The translations under genes and the position numbers were made by a program. A stretch of 64,000 nucleotides of DNA from Casuarius casuarius (lineage: Eukaryota > Chordata > Aves > Casuariiformes > Casuariidae): positions 124,001-188,000 of the forward strand of contig PTFA01000035.1 of NCBI GenBank assembly GCA_003342895.1, written 5' to 3'. The notes under the pieces were generated by a model. That model had not been told where the DNA came from and did no database searches. It saw only the letters and a program-made list of their open reading frames with translations. Positions 41,748 to 54,700 of the stretch are shown here, one piece after another (the first letter of the stretch is position 1; each line of letters begins with the position of its first letter).

Positions 41748-42075
41748 GGGGTTGCCATCTGTCTCGTTAAGAAGGGGACACTTGGTTTTCAGTATGCCAT
41801 CCTGTAGTCCGCAAGGCACAGGTATGAGACACACAGTGTCCTGTTTTCCTTCACTGGATAGTTGCAAGCAGGTAGTTCTGCGTTTACACTAGACCTGGCT
41901 GGCAATACCGTCAATCCTAACATTTACAAACTTCTGCAGATCCCAGGGTGGGGCACTTTAAGAGTGAAGCGAGATGGTCAAGGAAAGGCTGCATCCCGTC
42001 ACCTCCGCCTTCCCTTCCGCCCTGCTCAGCCACGCGATACCAATATTGTTTCCAGGAGCTCAGGCTGGCAACCCT
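41748..42075. repeat. Possible small non-autonomous element with short inverted ends
   Basis: The segment begins GGGGTTGCCA (41748-41757) and ends TGGCAACCCT (42066-42075), inverted complements at 9 of 10 positions. The 328-bp interior differs from its surroundings in being more GC-rich around 41950-42060. No clear target-site duplication is visible, and I cannot name a family. Vertebrate genomes contain ancient elements with GGTTGCCA-like ends, which is why it was noted. It lies inside the predicted RAPGEF2 3' UTR. Confidence 0.3.
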
Positions 42076-42692
42076 ACTGGAAGGTAGGAAATAATACTGT
42101 AATCGTTACGCGGGGGCAATGCTGGATCTCAGGACACACACACACAGAGGACTGTAACAAAGGCATAGTAAATAAGCAAACAAGCACTGCCTCCTCGAGG
42201 GGTTTCAACGTGTTTTTCTCTTTGCAGGTAAAAGGCCAAATGTAATGTGACAACTAGCTTATCTCATTATCCCAATGAGACTAAGTGCTAGGATTGTGAT
42301 AAAAATCTAAAAGGAAGATTTAAAAACCCTTGCAGGCATTGGGAAGTGCAGCCAGAGTTAATCATCCTGATGTGATGATCTTGGAATTTGGAATGATACT
42401 GTGTGATGTGGCAGACAGCGACAGTGGTAGCTCGGAGATTGCTGCACTGTGCATTTCAAGCAACACAGTTTGAAAAGTGCCAGGGCGATTTCTTCACAGT
42501 ATTTCACATGCAAAGGGAGAGGGGACAGAAGGGGGAGGGGCGGAGGAAGAAGCCCCATGCTGCTTTAAGGCAGGGAAGGAGGCAAATAGGTCCACCATCC
42601 TTTAACTATAGTTCCAAGGCTCCTATTCTAGGGACGTCTTCTTGTGCTCTCCTTTAAGGTGGCTCACTCTGGATCCAGAAAAGCCCCAAGTC

Positions 42693-42718
42693 TTAGACAG
42701 CAGAGACTTGTTCATCTT
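42693..42718 (-). CDS. RAPGEF2: RAPGEF2 last coding exon: C-terminal PDZ ligand and stop
   Basis: The final eight codons read EDEQVSAV, followed by TAA at 42695-42693. This is identical to the mammalian C terminus. Ser-Ala-Val at the end is a class I PDZ ligand, known in this protein to bind MAGI-family scaffolds such as S-SCAM at junctions and synapses. Acceptor TTTGCAG ends at 42719. The exon is too short to stand out as an ORF; it was found from the phase-1 exit of the previous exon. Confidence 0.93.
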
Positions 42719-45700
42719 CTGCAAACACAATAGGATAGGGGAAAATATAATTTAATTCATACAGAACAAGACTGCTACTGAATGAAACAACCTGTACTGT
42801 GCTCATATGCTTTCCATTCCTTTGCGAGTATTATGCACATATTTAAAACAACCTAAATGTCTTTACGTTTCAGGTTTCCTGAAAAATATTTCTTTGCAAT
42901 TTTATTCCCAAAGAAAGAAAGAAAATCACTACCACTCAGCTAGGCTTTCACAGCTTGAGGAACACTATAGCTACTCCTAGATATCTAATAGCTGAATAAA
43001 GCTCTCTTGTGTTCTTCTCTGAACATATCTGCTGGAAGTTACTATTTTCTAATGATTGATTTAAATTAAGATTGTGTAAAAATTGATTGCAGCTTAAGTA
43101 GTCACTGATAGAAAGCATGAAAATTCTCACACTGTCATGGTATTTCTTAAAAGTCTGGAGCAATCCTATTATGGAAGTCTCTCATTTTCTCACCATGTTC
43201 AGATGCAGAGTTCATCCTGCACATAAAGCCTTAGTAACTAAGGATTTAGGGAGGGAGGGGAAAAGCTAGCCTTTCCACCAGTAAGTAAAACATCAGAGAT
43301 TCAAATATGTGATTTGGGCACTGCCCTGCTCAAATTTTAAGCATCTAGCCCTGAATATGCAATCCAGTTATACTTGCACTCCACAGAAAAACAGAGAGAC
43401 TATGCCTATGTAGTCTCTGCATCACTACAGCTGAGCGTACATACACAGACATGCTTTGTCCACATTGGCAAGTGAGGTGGCACAATAGGAAAGGGCTCGT
43501 AATGTGAAACAGTTGGTGCGGAAGACCCAGTGTCCACAAAGTAGGAGCTTCGGATAGAGTGCACGTGACTATCCATCTAAACCTGAACAACAAACAGCGC
43601 TCTATGGGGCAAAAAGGCACTCTCTGTAGACCAGGATACTTTTTTGATCATTAAAAGCATGGTTAGTGCCAAGCATTAGGTATACTGGAAACTTTCAGGG
43701 CAACCAAGGTTGTATCTGGTGAAGTTAGGCATTTCCAGAGAAGTTGCCTAAGCCAATTGCTTGGCTGCCCAAGATTCAGGTGGACCTATGTCCCAAATTC
43801 TAAGTGATATTTAGGATGAACGGAATTCCTCCCCTTCCAAAAAGTGAACAAATAAAATGCTTTGAAAGGTGGAAGAGAGCTCAAATTACGGAAAGAATTG
43901 CTACTGCAGAACACATTTATGTAATGTGCTTTGTGTCTGTGAAAACTGAGCATTTCCGCATGCAGTACTCTCAAAATCTAACAATTAGAAATTTACCATC
44001 TTCCTCTGTGGAAAACCCTTGAGACTGATAGTGAGCAAGACGTGGATCTGACTCATTTGGTTTATGCCACTGAGGTTTGTTCACAGGCCTACTAGTTGAA
44101 TGGCCATGCGACTGCTGCTGCGGAGTTGATGTCCCATGGGTCTCACATGTCCGTGCCACCATCCTAGACCTCTGAAGTGCTACGTTGTAATCTGGAGGCT
44201 TTCTGGCTGGATGACAAACACCTTCCGCAAACTCAGCAATAGGTATTCCTACATAACCAGGAGGAGTTGGAGGTGGTTCCCGATACCGACCCTCTTTTCG
44301 TGCTGCAGGAAAACCAATAGACCATTATAAGACACAGTTAGAGGAAAAATATTCAAAGAAAAATAAATAGTGAAAATTAAATATCAAGCAACTCGAGATC
44401 ACAGGATGAGAAAATGTTAAGAAGGACAAGAGTTGTATATCACACAGTAGATAAAGAGGTCTTGAAAAAAATAAACTTATAAACATGAACAAAAAAAATC
44501 ATAAACGACAGCATGTAAGGTCTTTCATGCAAGAAAGTATAGATTATACAACATACACAGTATATAGTTATTCCTCCAGTAGTGAAGTATTAGTCTAATA
44601 AAATTCACTAAATTACATGGGAAACCTGTTCAAACTTAGCAGCTGCAGCTGTTCCATCATTTGTGCAGAATAAAACATTCACTACTCAGAAAGAAACCAG
44701 TGTGGGATAAGACTCAAGAGTACATGGAAGTGGCAGCCATCGGGAACATCGGCATCTCCCCAGATGTATGACTATTTTAACTCTGAAGATGGGCTTTGTG
44801 CATAAAAGCCCATCTCATCATTAACATCTTGCAAAAAACCCAGCAACTGATACTGATTCCTTCCTACAAGAATTACTACTTAGTAAGATATAAGCTACAA
44901 TTCCAAAATGTAGGAAAGAAGAATGGACCTTATTCTCATGCTTTCTGTATGCATCATTGCCTGCTCTACTTACGGTTGTATTATCTATAAAATTAAATGT
45001 GGAAAGTATGCTCATAAGAAAAATGACTGAATAAGATCCTACAAAGGAGGTGAAAAGACCACCACCTAATTTGCGGATCTTGTTAGGGCTTAACTGCATC
45101 TGATCAAGACTTCATTCTGGGCATACTCAGAAGTTCTCTCTTACAGAGAACTTGAAGGGAGAAAATTTAGAAATTAAAAATTTTAAACATTTGCAGGGAC
45201 ACAGCAGAATAGGCTTGGGTTTTATGGATCTGTACTTTGGAATTAGGTACTTAAAGTTGTTAATTAGGACTTTGAAACTGAAGACTTCTTCAGCCCTTTA
45301 ACACATGACCATTTAACTTACAGTATCAAGACACAAAGAGCAGGAAAAAACCCTGAAAAAGGCAATGTACTTTCCCCTGCTCATCACACTATATATTCTT
45401 GCACAAGCAGTGAGGATACTATCAGTCAGCGCTAGGCAGTATGAAATCGACTGAAAGGTCAGAACAAGCTTAAAATGGACTAGAGCTACTTGGTTGGTGG
45501 GTTTTTACAAAAAGACTAAAAATAATGCCTTGGTATTAGCAAAACCAGAGAGTCTCCAATGAAAACAAAGCATTTCTCTAGGAAAAATTCTTTTAACTGA
45601 GCAAAGAAGCACAAATTTGAGTTTTTTTCAAAAATTTTTGAAAAGTAATTCTGGTGCAGAAGAAATTCTGTAGAATGATTCTATCGAATACTGCAAACGA

Positions 45701-48700
45701 TCAACATACATTCATCTTAGAGTCATGCACTTTCAGTGTGAAAAAGCCATGTAAAAACAGTGGCTTCTGTTGGGCAGTGTTATGCAGAGTTACATTATGA
45801 AGCACAGAGAGTTAATATACTGAAGTGCATGGAAGTATATGGCTGGAAGTTTCAGCTCTCACTCATATTCTCTGAAGTCTCTAAAAATCAGTGGCAAGCA
45901 CTGCCTTGAGAGGCAAGTTTGGAAGCACACTTGTTCCACATTCTGGTGGAAACCAAGTGTATCAGAGAGTAAAATTAGAGACTGGCATGAATCAGAACCT
46001 CAGATCCTGAACTGAACAGCTTCTTCCTCTTCATAGTTCACGGATTCAGATCTGCACCCTAGCTTTGAGGCAATGGGCCATTACTAAGCAATATACTTGG
46101 GTGGAAAATGGAAAAGCAGTTTATCACAGTAGTCTCAGCATGACCTCAATCTGGCAGACTTTTTCAGCTGTGTCAACACAGAATGAATTTCAGACAGTTC
46201 TACATATTAACCTGAAGAAAGGCATTCAAAGAAAAGGGGGATGAAATGAATGAAACTGAGGCAAAATGCTGAGGTCTCAGATGGCCCAAGGACATCTGGG
46301 AAGCATAGGAGGAACAATATGAGAAAAATGTTAAATACTGCCAGAGCCACCTCCACGTTAATTTATATACTATTTGGTCTTCCTTTTGTTAAATGACTAT
46401 AAATGTATTTCAGCTCTAATTTCTTAAGAACCTCTTCAGTTTTAGCTGTCCAAAGACAAACATCTAAATCTGTACGTAAGCACTAAGTGACCCCATTTTC
46501 AGAAGTAAGGAACATTCACAATTACCAGACAAGTCATACAGATGTACAAAGTAAAACACTTCTGAAAAATCGGGCCACATTTATTAAGATATCTAAATAT
46601 AGAATATGGAGCCTTACTGTGAAGAGTAATTCACATTTCAAAACAGAAACCCAAATATATCAACCTCTCAAAATACTGTCCAGCAGTTGAGAGCTAGTTT
46701 TTTTGATGTATGGCAGGCTCTCTTGAAATACAAAGAAGTTAACACAGAACTGAGCATCAACAAGCGATATTTCCCCTAGCAATAAATATACTATTAAAGG
46801 GCAAAATTTGGGAGAGACTACAAAAAGTTTTTTTTGCTTTAAAAATAAAACCAGAAAAAGAAAGATACTTTCGGAATAAAACTAAGAACTACAGGCAAAT
46901 GAATTAAAATACTTTACGGTAAACAAAATTTAACTTACCAATAAGCCCCTTTGTACTACTTGATGATACTGCTATATGAGCGGGCATGGGAGCTGGTTTT
47001 GACTCCTCTGTGGTTACAGATGTTATACTACTGGTTTCAGCTTCAATTGAAACATCCTTCCCACCCCTCCGCTTTATGGTACCTGTATCACCTTCCGAGT
47101 CCTCTCCCCAGTAGCCTGTTGAGGATGCCCAGCTCGCTCTGGACTGTGCTTGATCAAGGCCCTCCCTACCTTGACTTTGCCTGCCATACTTTGTGCCATG
47201 ATCGGGGAACATCAGCTGGTCCACGTGACTGCCTGAGGCCCACAGTCCGGCCCCATCGCCTGAACTATCGAAATGAGTATGTCCAAAAGGCAGCGTCTCC
47301 CAGCTTCTCTGGTGCTGTATTGTTTGTATGTTGTCATGAGAACCACTCGAACAAGAAGTCCAGCTACCACGGCCACTGTCTGCGGCATCGAGTGAAGCTC
47401 TGTCCCCCTGATCCTGTGACAGTTCTTCTGTACTTGGAGAAGAAAGCACAGTTGCTCCAGCATACAGGCCTCTGCTCTCTGACAGTGGTGCATATGAGCT
47501 AGATGGACATTGAAGAGGGAGAAAAAAGAAAATCCAGCATTGGAATTAGAGATCATTTAGAAAACACGAAGAATGGGACAATCAAGGGAAAAGCAAGCAT
47601 AATGAAAGTTTTGATGCAATTTCTATTAAGTATTATTGGCATTAATGACTAATTCAATTTTGAGTATAGAACACTTTCATTTCAAGTTTGCCCATAACAA
47701 AATCAAAAAGAAGTAATTACTGGACAGATATTCTGATAAAACTTAACACTTCTTGAGATTTAGTTCTAAGGTAAGATCATAGCTTTGAAGCTGCCCATTC
47801 AGACAGGCAAACAGCATCGAGATGCTGTATGTCAGTATTACAGAATACTGTAAGAGTGGCCAGACTGACAGATAAGTAGGTTTTCTAGTGCTTTTCCAGA
47901 CACAGGCAAAGCAAAGGATCAAAAACTTTTAACAGGAGGTATCTGAAATTCAGAATCAGCAGTTTAGGTTTCTGCTTTTTGGATCATTTCAGTTTAGGAA
48001 ACTCTGAAACCAAACTTTTCAGTATTTCTTGCAAATGGAAGTTTATTGTACCACTACTTTTAGAAACACACACTACTTCCTAAAATAAACATGTACCCTT
48101 TCAGCTATTGTGTGAGCCTGATGCTATCGGTTACACAGCAACAGCAAAAAACGACAAAGTGTTGGTTTTATTTAGCAGCTACCAGCACTCCCAGGATTTC
48201 CAGGGTAACTTGCTATGCACACAGGAACTCTGGGTCTTCCAAACACTTAAGACATCTGACTAAAGAGTTCGCAAAGCCTGGAATTCCCAGAGCTGAAGCA
48301 CGCCAGTTTTGGAACAGGCCTGCCATCCACAGACCCCTCAGGATAAAAAGCCTAAAGCCATCCAGGGAACAGAAGCGTCCAAATAACATCTCAGAAAAGT
48401 AAGCAGAGATTAAATTAGAGCTGGAGCTCCAATTATTTTCAGACCAAGGCTCACTGCTACAGATTTGGAGAACTCCTCATTGCGCTAGCTTCCTCACCAT
48501 TATAAAACTTAATTACCTAGAAAATTACCTAGAAAACCAGCAGCCTAATGTGAATTGTAGCTTCCAATTATTTAAACTTTGTTGACTAAGAGAGATATGT
48601 GGGATAAAACACTGAGTTAGATAAATCCATACTTTTCTGGGGAACCAAGATTTCTGTTCTCAGTTTGATCACTGAACAACTAGATGATAAATTATTCATA

Positions 48701-51700
48701 TAGTTCAGTTAATTCCATTTAGAAAACAGGCTAGAATACTAGTCTGCCACACAAAGAGGATAATCCACAGCACTACTGAATACTCACAAAATAATAAGTA
48801 AATGCTTATTGCTACTGCTGTAGACCTAAAGACACATTGGGTAGCGCATAGCATTTTCTGGTCAGAAAATAGAGCATTAACATAAGATGCAGCATTCAAA
48901 TAGTGTTTTTTAAGAAGGGGGAAGATGAAATATTTGTGAAAGATACAGAGAAGGTTATATAAACAAATACAGACAAGGCATATCCATGCTATGTGAAAGC
49001 ACAATATAAAGTAAATATAAATAAAATTCCTACCCTAAGCTGTATTGATCTGGTTCAATCATGATTCTTCTGTCAATCCTTCCCACACCAAGATTTGTCT
49101 CCACGATGCTGACAGAGTGTCTCTGTCTCCTCTCATCATGCAGGGGGACTGGCATGGAGTCAAAAGAGGAATTGCTGACAATACTAGATCTGGAAGAAAT
49201 TTCACTGTGACCAGAATCTGAAAAGTTATCCACCGTGCCACTAGGAGCCAAAGTATAGCCTGCGTAAGGAACAACATCATGTTACTCAAACAACCTGAGA
49301 CGCCTGGTCAACTACTGTCAGACAGGCTCACTGCTACAGTAGTACATCAAAACCGCGATTACATTTTATTCACAGAAGCAGCATTTAAAAGACAAAGATA
49401 CGCAACAGAACTTCATAACATTATACGTTCTGTTTCTTAATAAGAGATTTAAGACTGTGGCAACATGACACACTTGGTTAGAATCTAACTGCTCACCTTT
49501 CTCTGCCCCCAAATTATTAGCAAATGCATCATATTTATATCCCTGCATTATGAAATCTCACTTCAAATGAAAAACGAGCCTGTACATAAACACTGTCACC
49601 AGGACTGGAACAAAGAAATGCACTGGATAAGACTAATGCTTCAAGTAATCCAAGAGAGCCTCTTACACAGTTTTTCTGTTCAGCGCAGCTACACTTCAGA
49701 GATGAATAGCAGATACAACATGAAGCACAGATGTCTGGGCTGGCTGACTGCTTATTACTTATCTTGGCTGAGAGAGGGCCTGAAGTGTTTTCAGTGAAGT
49801 TAGAAAAAAATATTCAAGACTTTAAAGTTTTCTTTGTGGTACTTGGCTACCTGATTATATTCCAAAAGACAATATTTATAGCATGTATTACCAGAATTAT
49901 ATGATAATTTGGAGGTAGCATAGGCACTGCCGCCAGACAGATAAAATCTGCAAACCATGATATGCCACAGAGACAAATTCAGCTCTTGCTTTTAGTATTA
50001 AAAAGTGGCACTGAATGCTCTCATCAGCTAAGTTAAAGTTCATTAGAAGTTCATTTACATGTAACTGCAGTTTTCATTTTCGGCTTTCAGTATATACTTA
50101 AGCCTCAAATACTTCAACTGATTTATCCCAATTCACACTTGCTGAGAATATGGGATTAATTCTGCCAGATTTGACTGAAAGAAAAGAACATAGCATTAGC
50201 TTCGTGTTGCCATCAATCTCAGGATTTCTTTTTTTTTTTTTTTTTAGTTTGGAACCATGTTTATGATTTGCTCTTTTCAAATATACAGTACTCTTCCCAC
50301 TGTTAGCCAAGCACAAAATCCCAATTCCTCTTTTCAAGAAATGCACAGACCTGACCAAAATTCACTCTTTTCTAATAAAGTATTTGGGAAAAATTATGCT
50401 GAGACCTTACAAGTTGATAATTTAGTTGTTCTCCGCGTAATCTCCTCCTCCATCTGACCTTAGTAAAGATCACTTCAGTAGAGATTTTGGATATGCATTT
50501 GTACTCTCTTGCCATACTCATCTTTCCCCTTTTCCAAACTCTGCTTATCCAGCTGGATTTCCCCCCACCCTTTTGGTTCTATAAACCCCACCTATGCCAC
50601 AGGTCCATGGCGAACTGTTATTCTTGTTACTGTTCTCCCTTCAGAGACAAGGGGAGGAACTGGTTAGGTCTATTAGTCTGGAACTGTAAGATCTCAGCTG
50701 ATTGGCATTGTCACCTACCAGGGTAAGAAAAGGGTTTAGCTACCCACTTGGTAAGAAAGTGATATCCACATAAGTTTTAATTCTTTACCATCCCTGTGCA
50801 ATCTGGTGAAAGTTTTTCTTACAGTTATAGTCTCCAACACTCCAACCTGCTTCAGAGTTCTGAACTCTGGGGCTCAGTTCCAAGACACATATTTTAACAT
50901 ACTGTTATATTCTGTAGCTATTAAACTTGACTATTATTATGACTTTACGATATTCTGAAAAGAGAATAACCTAGAGGTTATCTGCAGTCCAACTACGCTA
51001 TTATACTTCCAAAGTGACTTTTTTGTTTAAACTACACGTGAATGCCTGCATTCTCTTTTTCTTCAATTCATAATCAGAGCAAGTACAATGAAAAAGCAAG
51101 CAGGGAAAAAAATTATTTCCTTTTCCAAGGTCCTAAATTCGCTTTTAAAAAAATAACTACAAAATCATTTAAAATGAACTCAGTCAAGAAAGCTCCATTG
51201 TGCAATACCATTTCTCAAATATCCATATACATTGTTTGAATAATTATGCTGCTAGGAAAATGTTGTTTATTAGTAATTTGAATCCTGAATACCCTAACCC
51301 TGCCTTTCACATACAGGTCACATTGTATCCGGATGGATGATACAGCAAATAATTCCTCTAATAGGTTAACGTGCTCAATGCTGTATATTAAATTTCAATC
51401 TGCACATGCTGCCACTGGCAGAAGACACTTATGAAGGGAATATTTTATCTGAAGCAGCAGCAATGAGAGTGGCCTAATGCACTATCGTTTCAGGCCATCT
51501 TCCTGCCTTCAGCTAATCGGAGGTCTTTCAGGTCTTCCACTAATGCATTACCTCTTGCTCTCTTGCTGATCGTGTGTAACAAAAATAAGAGCAGCAGTAT
51601 TTTATCCTGAACCTTTAAATCCTTTCTCAGAAACTCCTGAAACTTGTAGGCTTTGGGAAACAGAATGAGAAATGTTGCACATGTCTAATACCTTTCCTTG

Positions 51701-54700
51701 GAGAACTCTGTGGTGAAGTGGGAGGAGAAGACAGCTGTGAAGATGCACTTGATATTGTGTCTTCAGATTGCTTCTTGTGACGGTCCAAACTTCCTTCTTC
51801 AGATAATGAAAGAATTTTCTTTAAAGCTTGTGGGGAGTTAATGCCTTTAAGTAAGAATGAATGTAGGCAGATGTAAAGTCTGAGATAAATATACCTTTGA
51901 ATTTCACAATGCATTTATAGAGGGGACACCATACAGGGGAAAAAAACTAAACTTTTAAATATTTTTCATTTGTGAGTTTCCAGCACTAGCTAAATGTGAT
52001 GAAAGTTTTAAATCTACTTCTATTTAAAATATAGTGGTTTATTTCTGCATTTTAGTCAAGCCAGTCTTTCATTTTGGCCACCTAAAAGAAAAATTTTATC
52101 TCAGAAAGCATAACCTAGACATTGTGTTTCAGAGTACTGCATGTACAGATCTATAATCAAGGATATGTAAAGTAAAGCTTACTGCGAACTTGAACTAAAA
52201 CAGTGAGAATACACACATGCCCTCAGATCTCACTGGGTTAGTGAAGATTTACACAATAAGAACTAAAACTGTTCTTCCATTTCTTTTTCTATTCACAGAG
52301 CAGCCCAGAAGGTAAAAGAAAGCTGGGAAAGAAGACAGGTAAGACTAAGCTTAAAAAACAAGGTCCTCCTGGAGTTGCCTTTCTTCCTTTCACTTCTGAG
52401 AAACGTCTCTGTGTCAGCCTATTTTGGGAAACTGAAGAGTAACAACATCCTGAAGATGATACATGGTGTAAAGATCTATGGCATAAAGAATTGCTTTTCT
52501 GAGACAGAAGATTTGTCCATCCCCAGACACAAGACCAAAACCTTGGGATAGTTCTGCTTAAAAGTGAAGATGGAGCTTCTTTGACACCTTTGCAATTTTT
52601 TTGTGGTAGAAGTTATTTTGAAGTATTCTATGGAATTTGTCTTTGATCTTTTGGAGCACAATGCTGCAATCAATAATTTAGAGCTGTTTCATCAACATAA
52701 CCAAGCCAGCTTTTCAGAAACTGTCCACCCATGAGCAAAAATGTAGTCTTCAAAGCCCTATTAAGATTAAAATTTAGTGGCAGAATCAACAAGAACTAGA
52801 CGAATATAAATTTTCTTGCTCATTTTGCTACTTCTAATTCCTCTCTACAAGTCTAAGCAGTGTGTAAGTGAAACTAATTGGTGAAATCAAAATTAAACTC
52901 TTGTGAAATTACTATCATATAATGGGAAGGGCCAGTTGCCCTGTTTATACTTACTGAGAATTTTACAGTACTTCAAGTGATATGTAAAAAATGTCTTTAA
53001 TAATGCATTTGGTTATGTATACAGCTGGGACACAGATTTGTAAACCAAATTAAATTAGAATAAATTACTATTGTCCAGTATCTATCACAGTTGCATGCAG
53101 ACAGCAACACTGGCATAAAAATAAAAAAGCGTTAGGAAGCAGAAGTCAGAGGGACAATTCTCAAAGTGAAACTTGGGGCCTGTATTTTAACAGGACTACT
53201 GATTTGCACAGGCCTGAATTTCTTATTAAATGTTCAACTCTTGAAAAAAACATCAGAGTCTCTGAGGTATCTCAGATGGGTCACTCAAAACAAAAACTCC
53301 GACTCACCAATCCCTTTGAAAAAGGTCATAGTACAGATAGTCAGAGAAGTACCTTCCTTCCAGCTGTTAGCCAAAGATAATATAATTATATTGATTAAAT
53401 TGCCAGGATGCTTTCCTAGAAGTTTTCTTTCTGTCCATCACTAGAGAAAAGGATTTATATGCATACATTGCATGAGCTCTCATAACTGCTATATGCTACT
53501 ACTTGAAATAAATGTCTGAATCTTGATTAAAAGTGCTTCCCTGAATTGAACCACCAAACCTCAGAGTATTGACCCAAACAGTTCTTTGTTCCACTTACCA
53601 AATGGTGGGAGGTCTTTGACCGGCACTTTCTTGCGAGAAGGATAAAGAGATACAGCAGGGACCTGCAATGCTTGGTTTACTTTATGTTGTTGCTGCTGCT
53701 GCTGCACTTTCTGCTGGATTCCTGCCCGGGGAGCCACCGGTGATGTTTCAGATTTTCCAGATCGTTTGTCTCCTGGATTTTTTGGTACTATGGGAGAAAA
53801 TGGGAGAAAACAAAGAATGATTACTAGCTGCAAACATTGTGGGAAGTGCAAAGCCCTCCAACTGATAATTAAAGGGTCCTAAAATAGTGAAACAGTGAAT
53901 CCAGTAGGATTCATTTAGAGGCAAGATGAGAAAAGAAAAAGAGGGAGAGATTTAATTTTCCATTTGAAATATTTAAGTTATCAAAGGTCCTTTACTCTCT
54001 TTCTCAAAATAGAGCTCATATAAAATACTACCATTATAGTTATCAGAAATGTGACATGAAGTTGTACTGGGCTACCATAAGGACTACAATTGATTTACAA
54101 TAGACATCTAATTGTTAATTTTTGCTACCTTGAAGGGGAGGGCATAAGATACAGCATTCTCTCAAATCGAATTGAAAGTTATTTTCAACATAAGGTCCCC
54201 CCTCCTCAGCAACCAGGTGCAACCCTCCATCAGCTCTCTGAAATACCTGGACAGAAAAAAAAATCCTTGTTCACTTCTCAAGGCTAAGATATGTAGGGTG
54301 ACCAACCCTATTCACATACAGCTAGAACACATCAGAACTGTAGAGAAACATTTGGCTCCTCCACACCCTTCATACAGACAAGTCAAAGGAACCTTTGTGC
54401 ACTTCAGCATTACATCTTCCAAAAAGGGTCATCTCCTATACAAATCTACGTTGTTAATTTTTGAGATGATGCCCTTAAAATTTATAGATGTTTAATACTT
54501 GCAGATGATTAAACACATTTTCCAACTCATCGTCTAGTCATAGTTCCCACTTACTCCTTGAAGACAAAAACCAGGGGTATACTTATAGTCTCCTCACTGT
54601 CCCTAACAAATGACAATGCTCACATGTGTTGGTGGCCGGCTCACACTGCAAAGACAGTGTCTGAAGGCTCTCTTCATCCATTTCTAGATCCAAGTTTGAG

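Larger units (their letters stand above)
40705..42692 (-). other. RAPGEF2: RAPGEF2 3' untranslated region (3' end estimated)
   Basis: Non-coding continuation of the last exon, about 2 kb if the tandem AATAAA at 40724-40733 is used. It is AT-rich with several AUUUA words towards the end, a Pumilio-type word near 40810, and an internal segment with inverted ends at 41748-42075. No open frame of note. The exact 3' end is a guess without transcript data; other AATAAA words occur at 41570-41575 (shorter form) and at 40276-40281 and 40247-40252 (longer forms). Confidence 0.6.

Noticed and set aside
47212..47556. Minus-strand 114-codon frame over the largest RAPGEF2 exon
   Set aside because: It is a shadow in another frame of the true coding exon 46939-47498, which is fixed by phase and by protein recognition.
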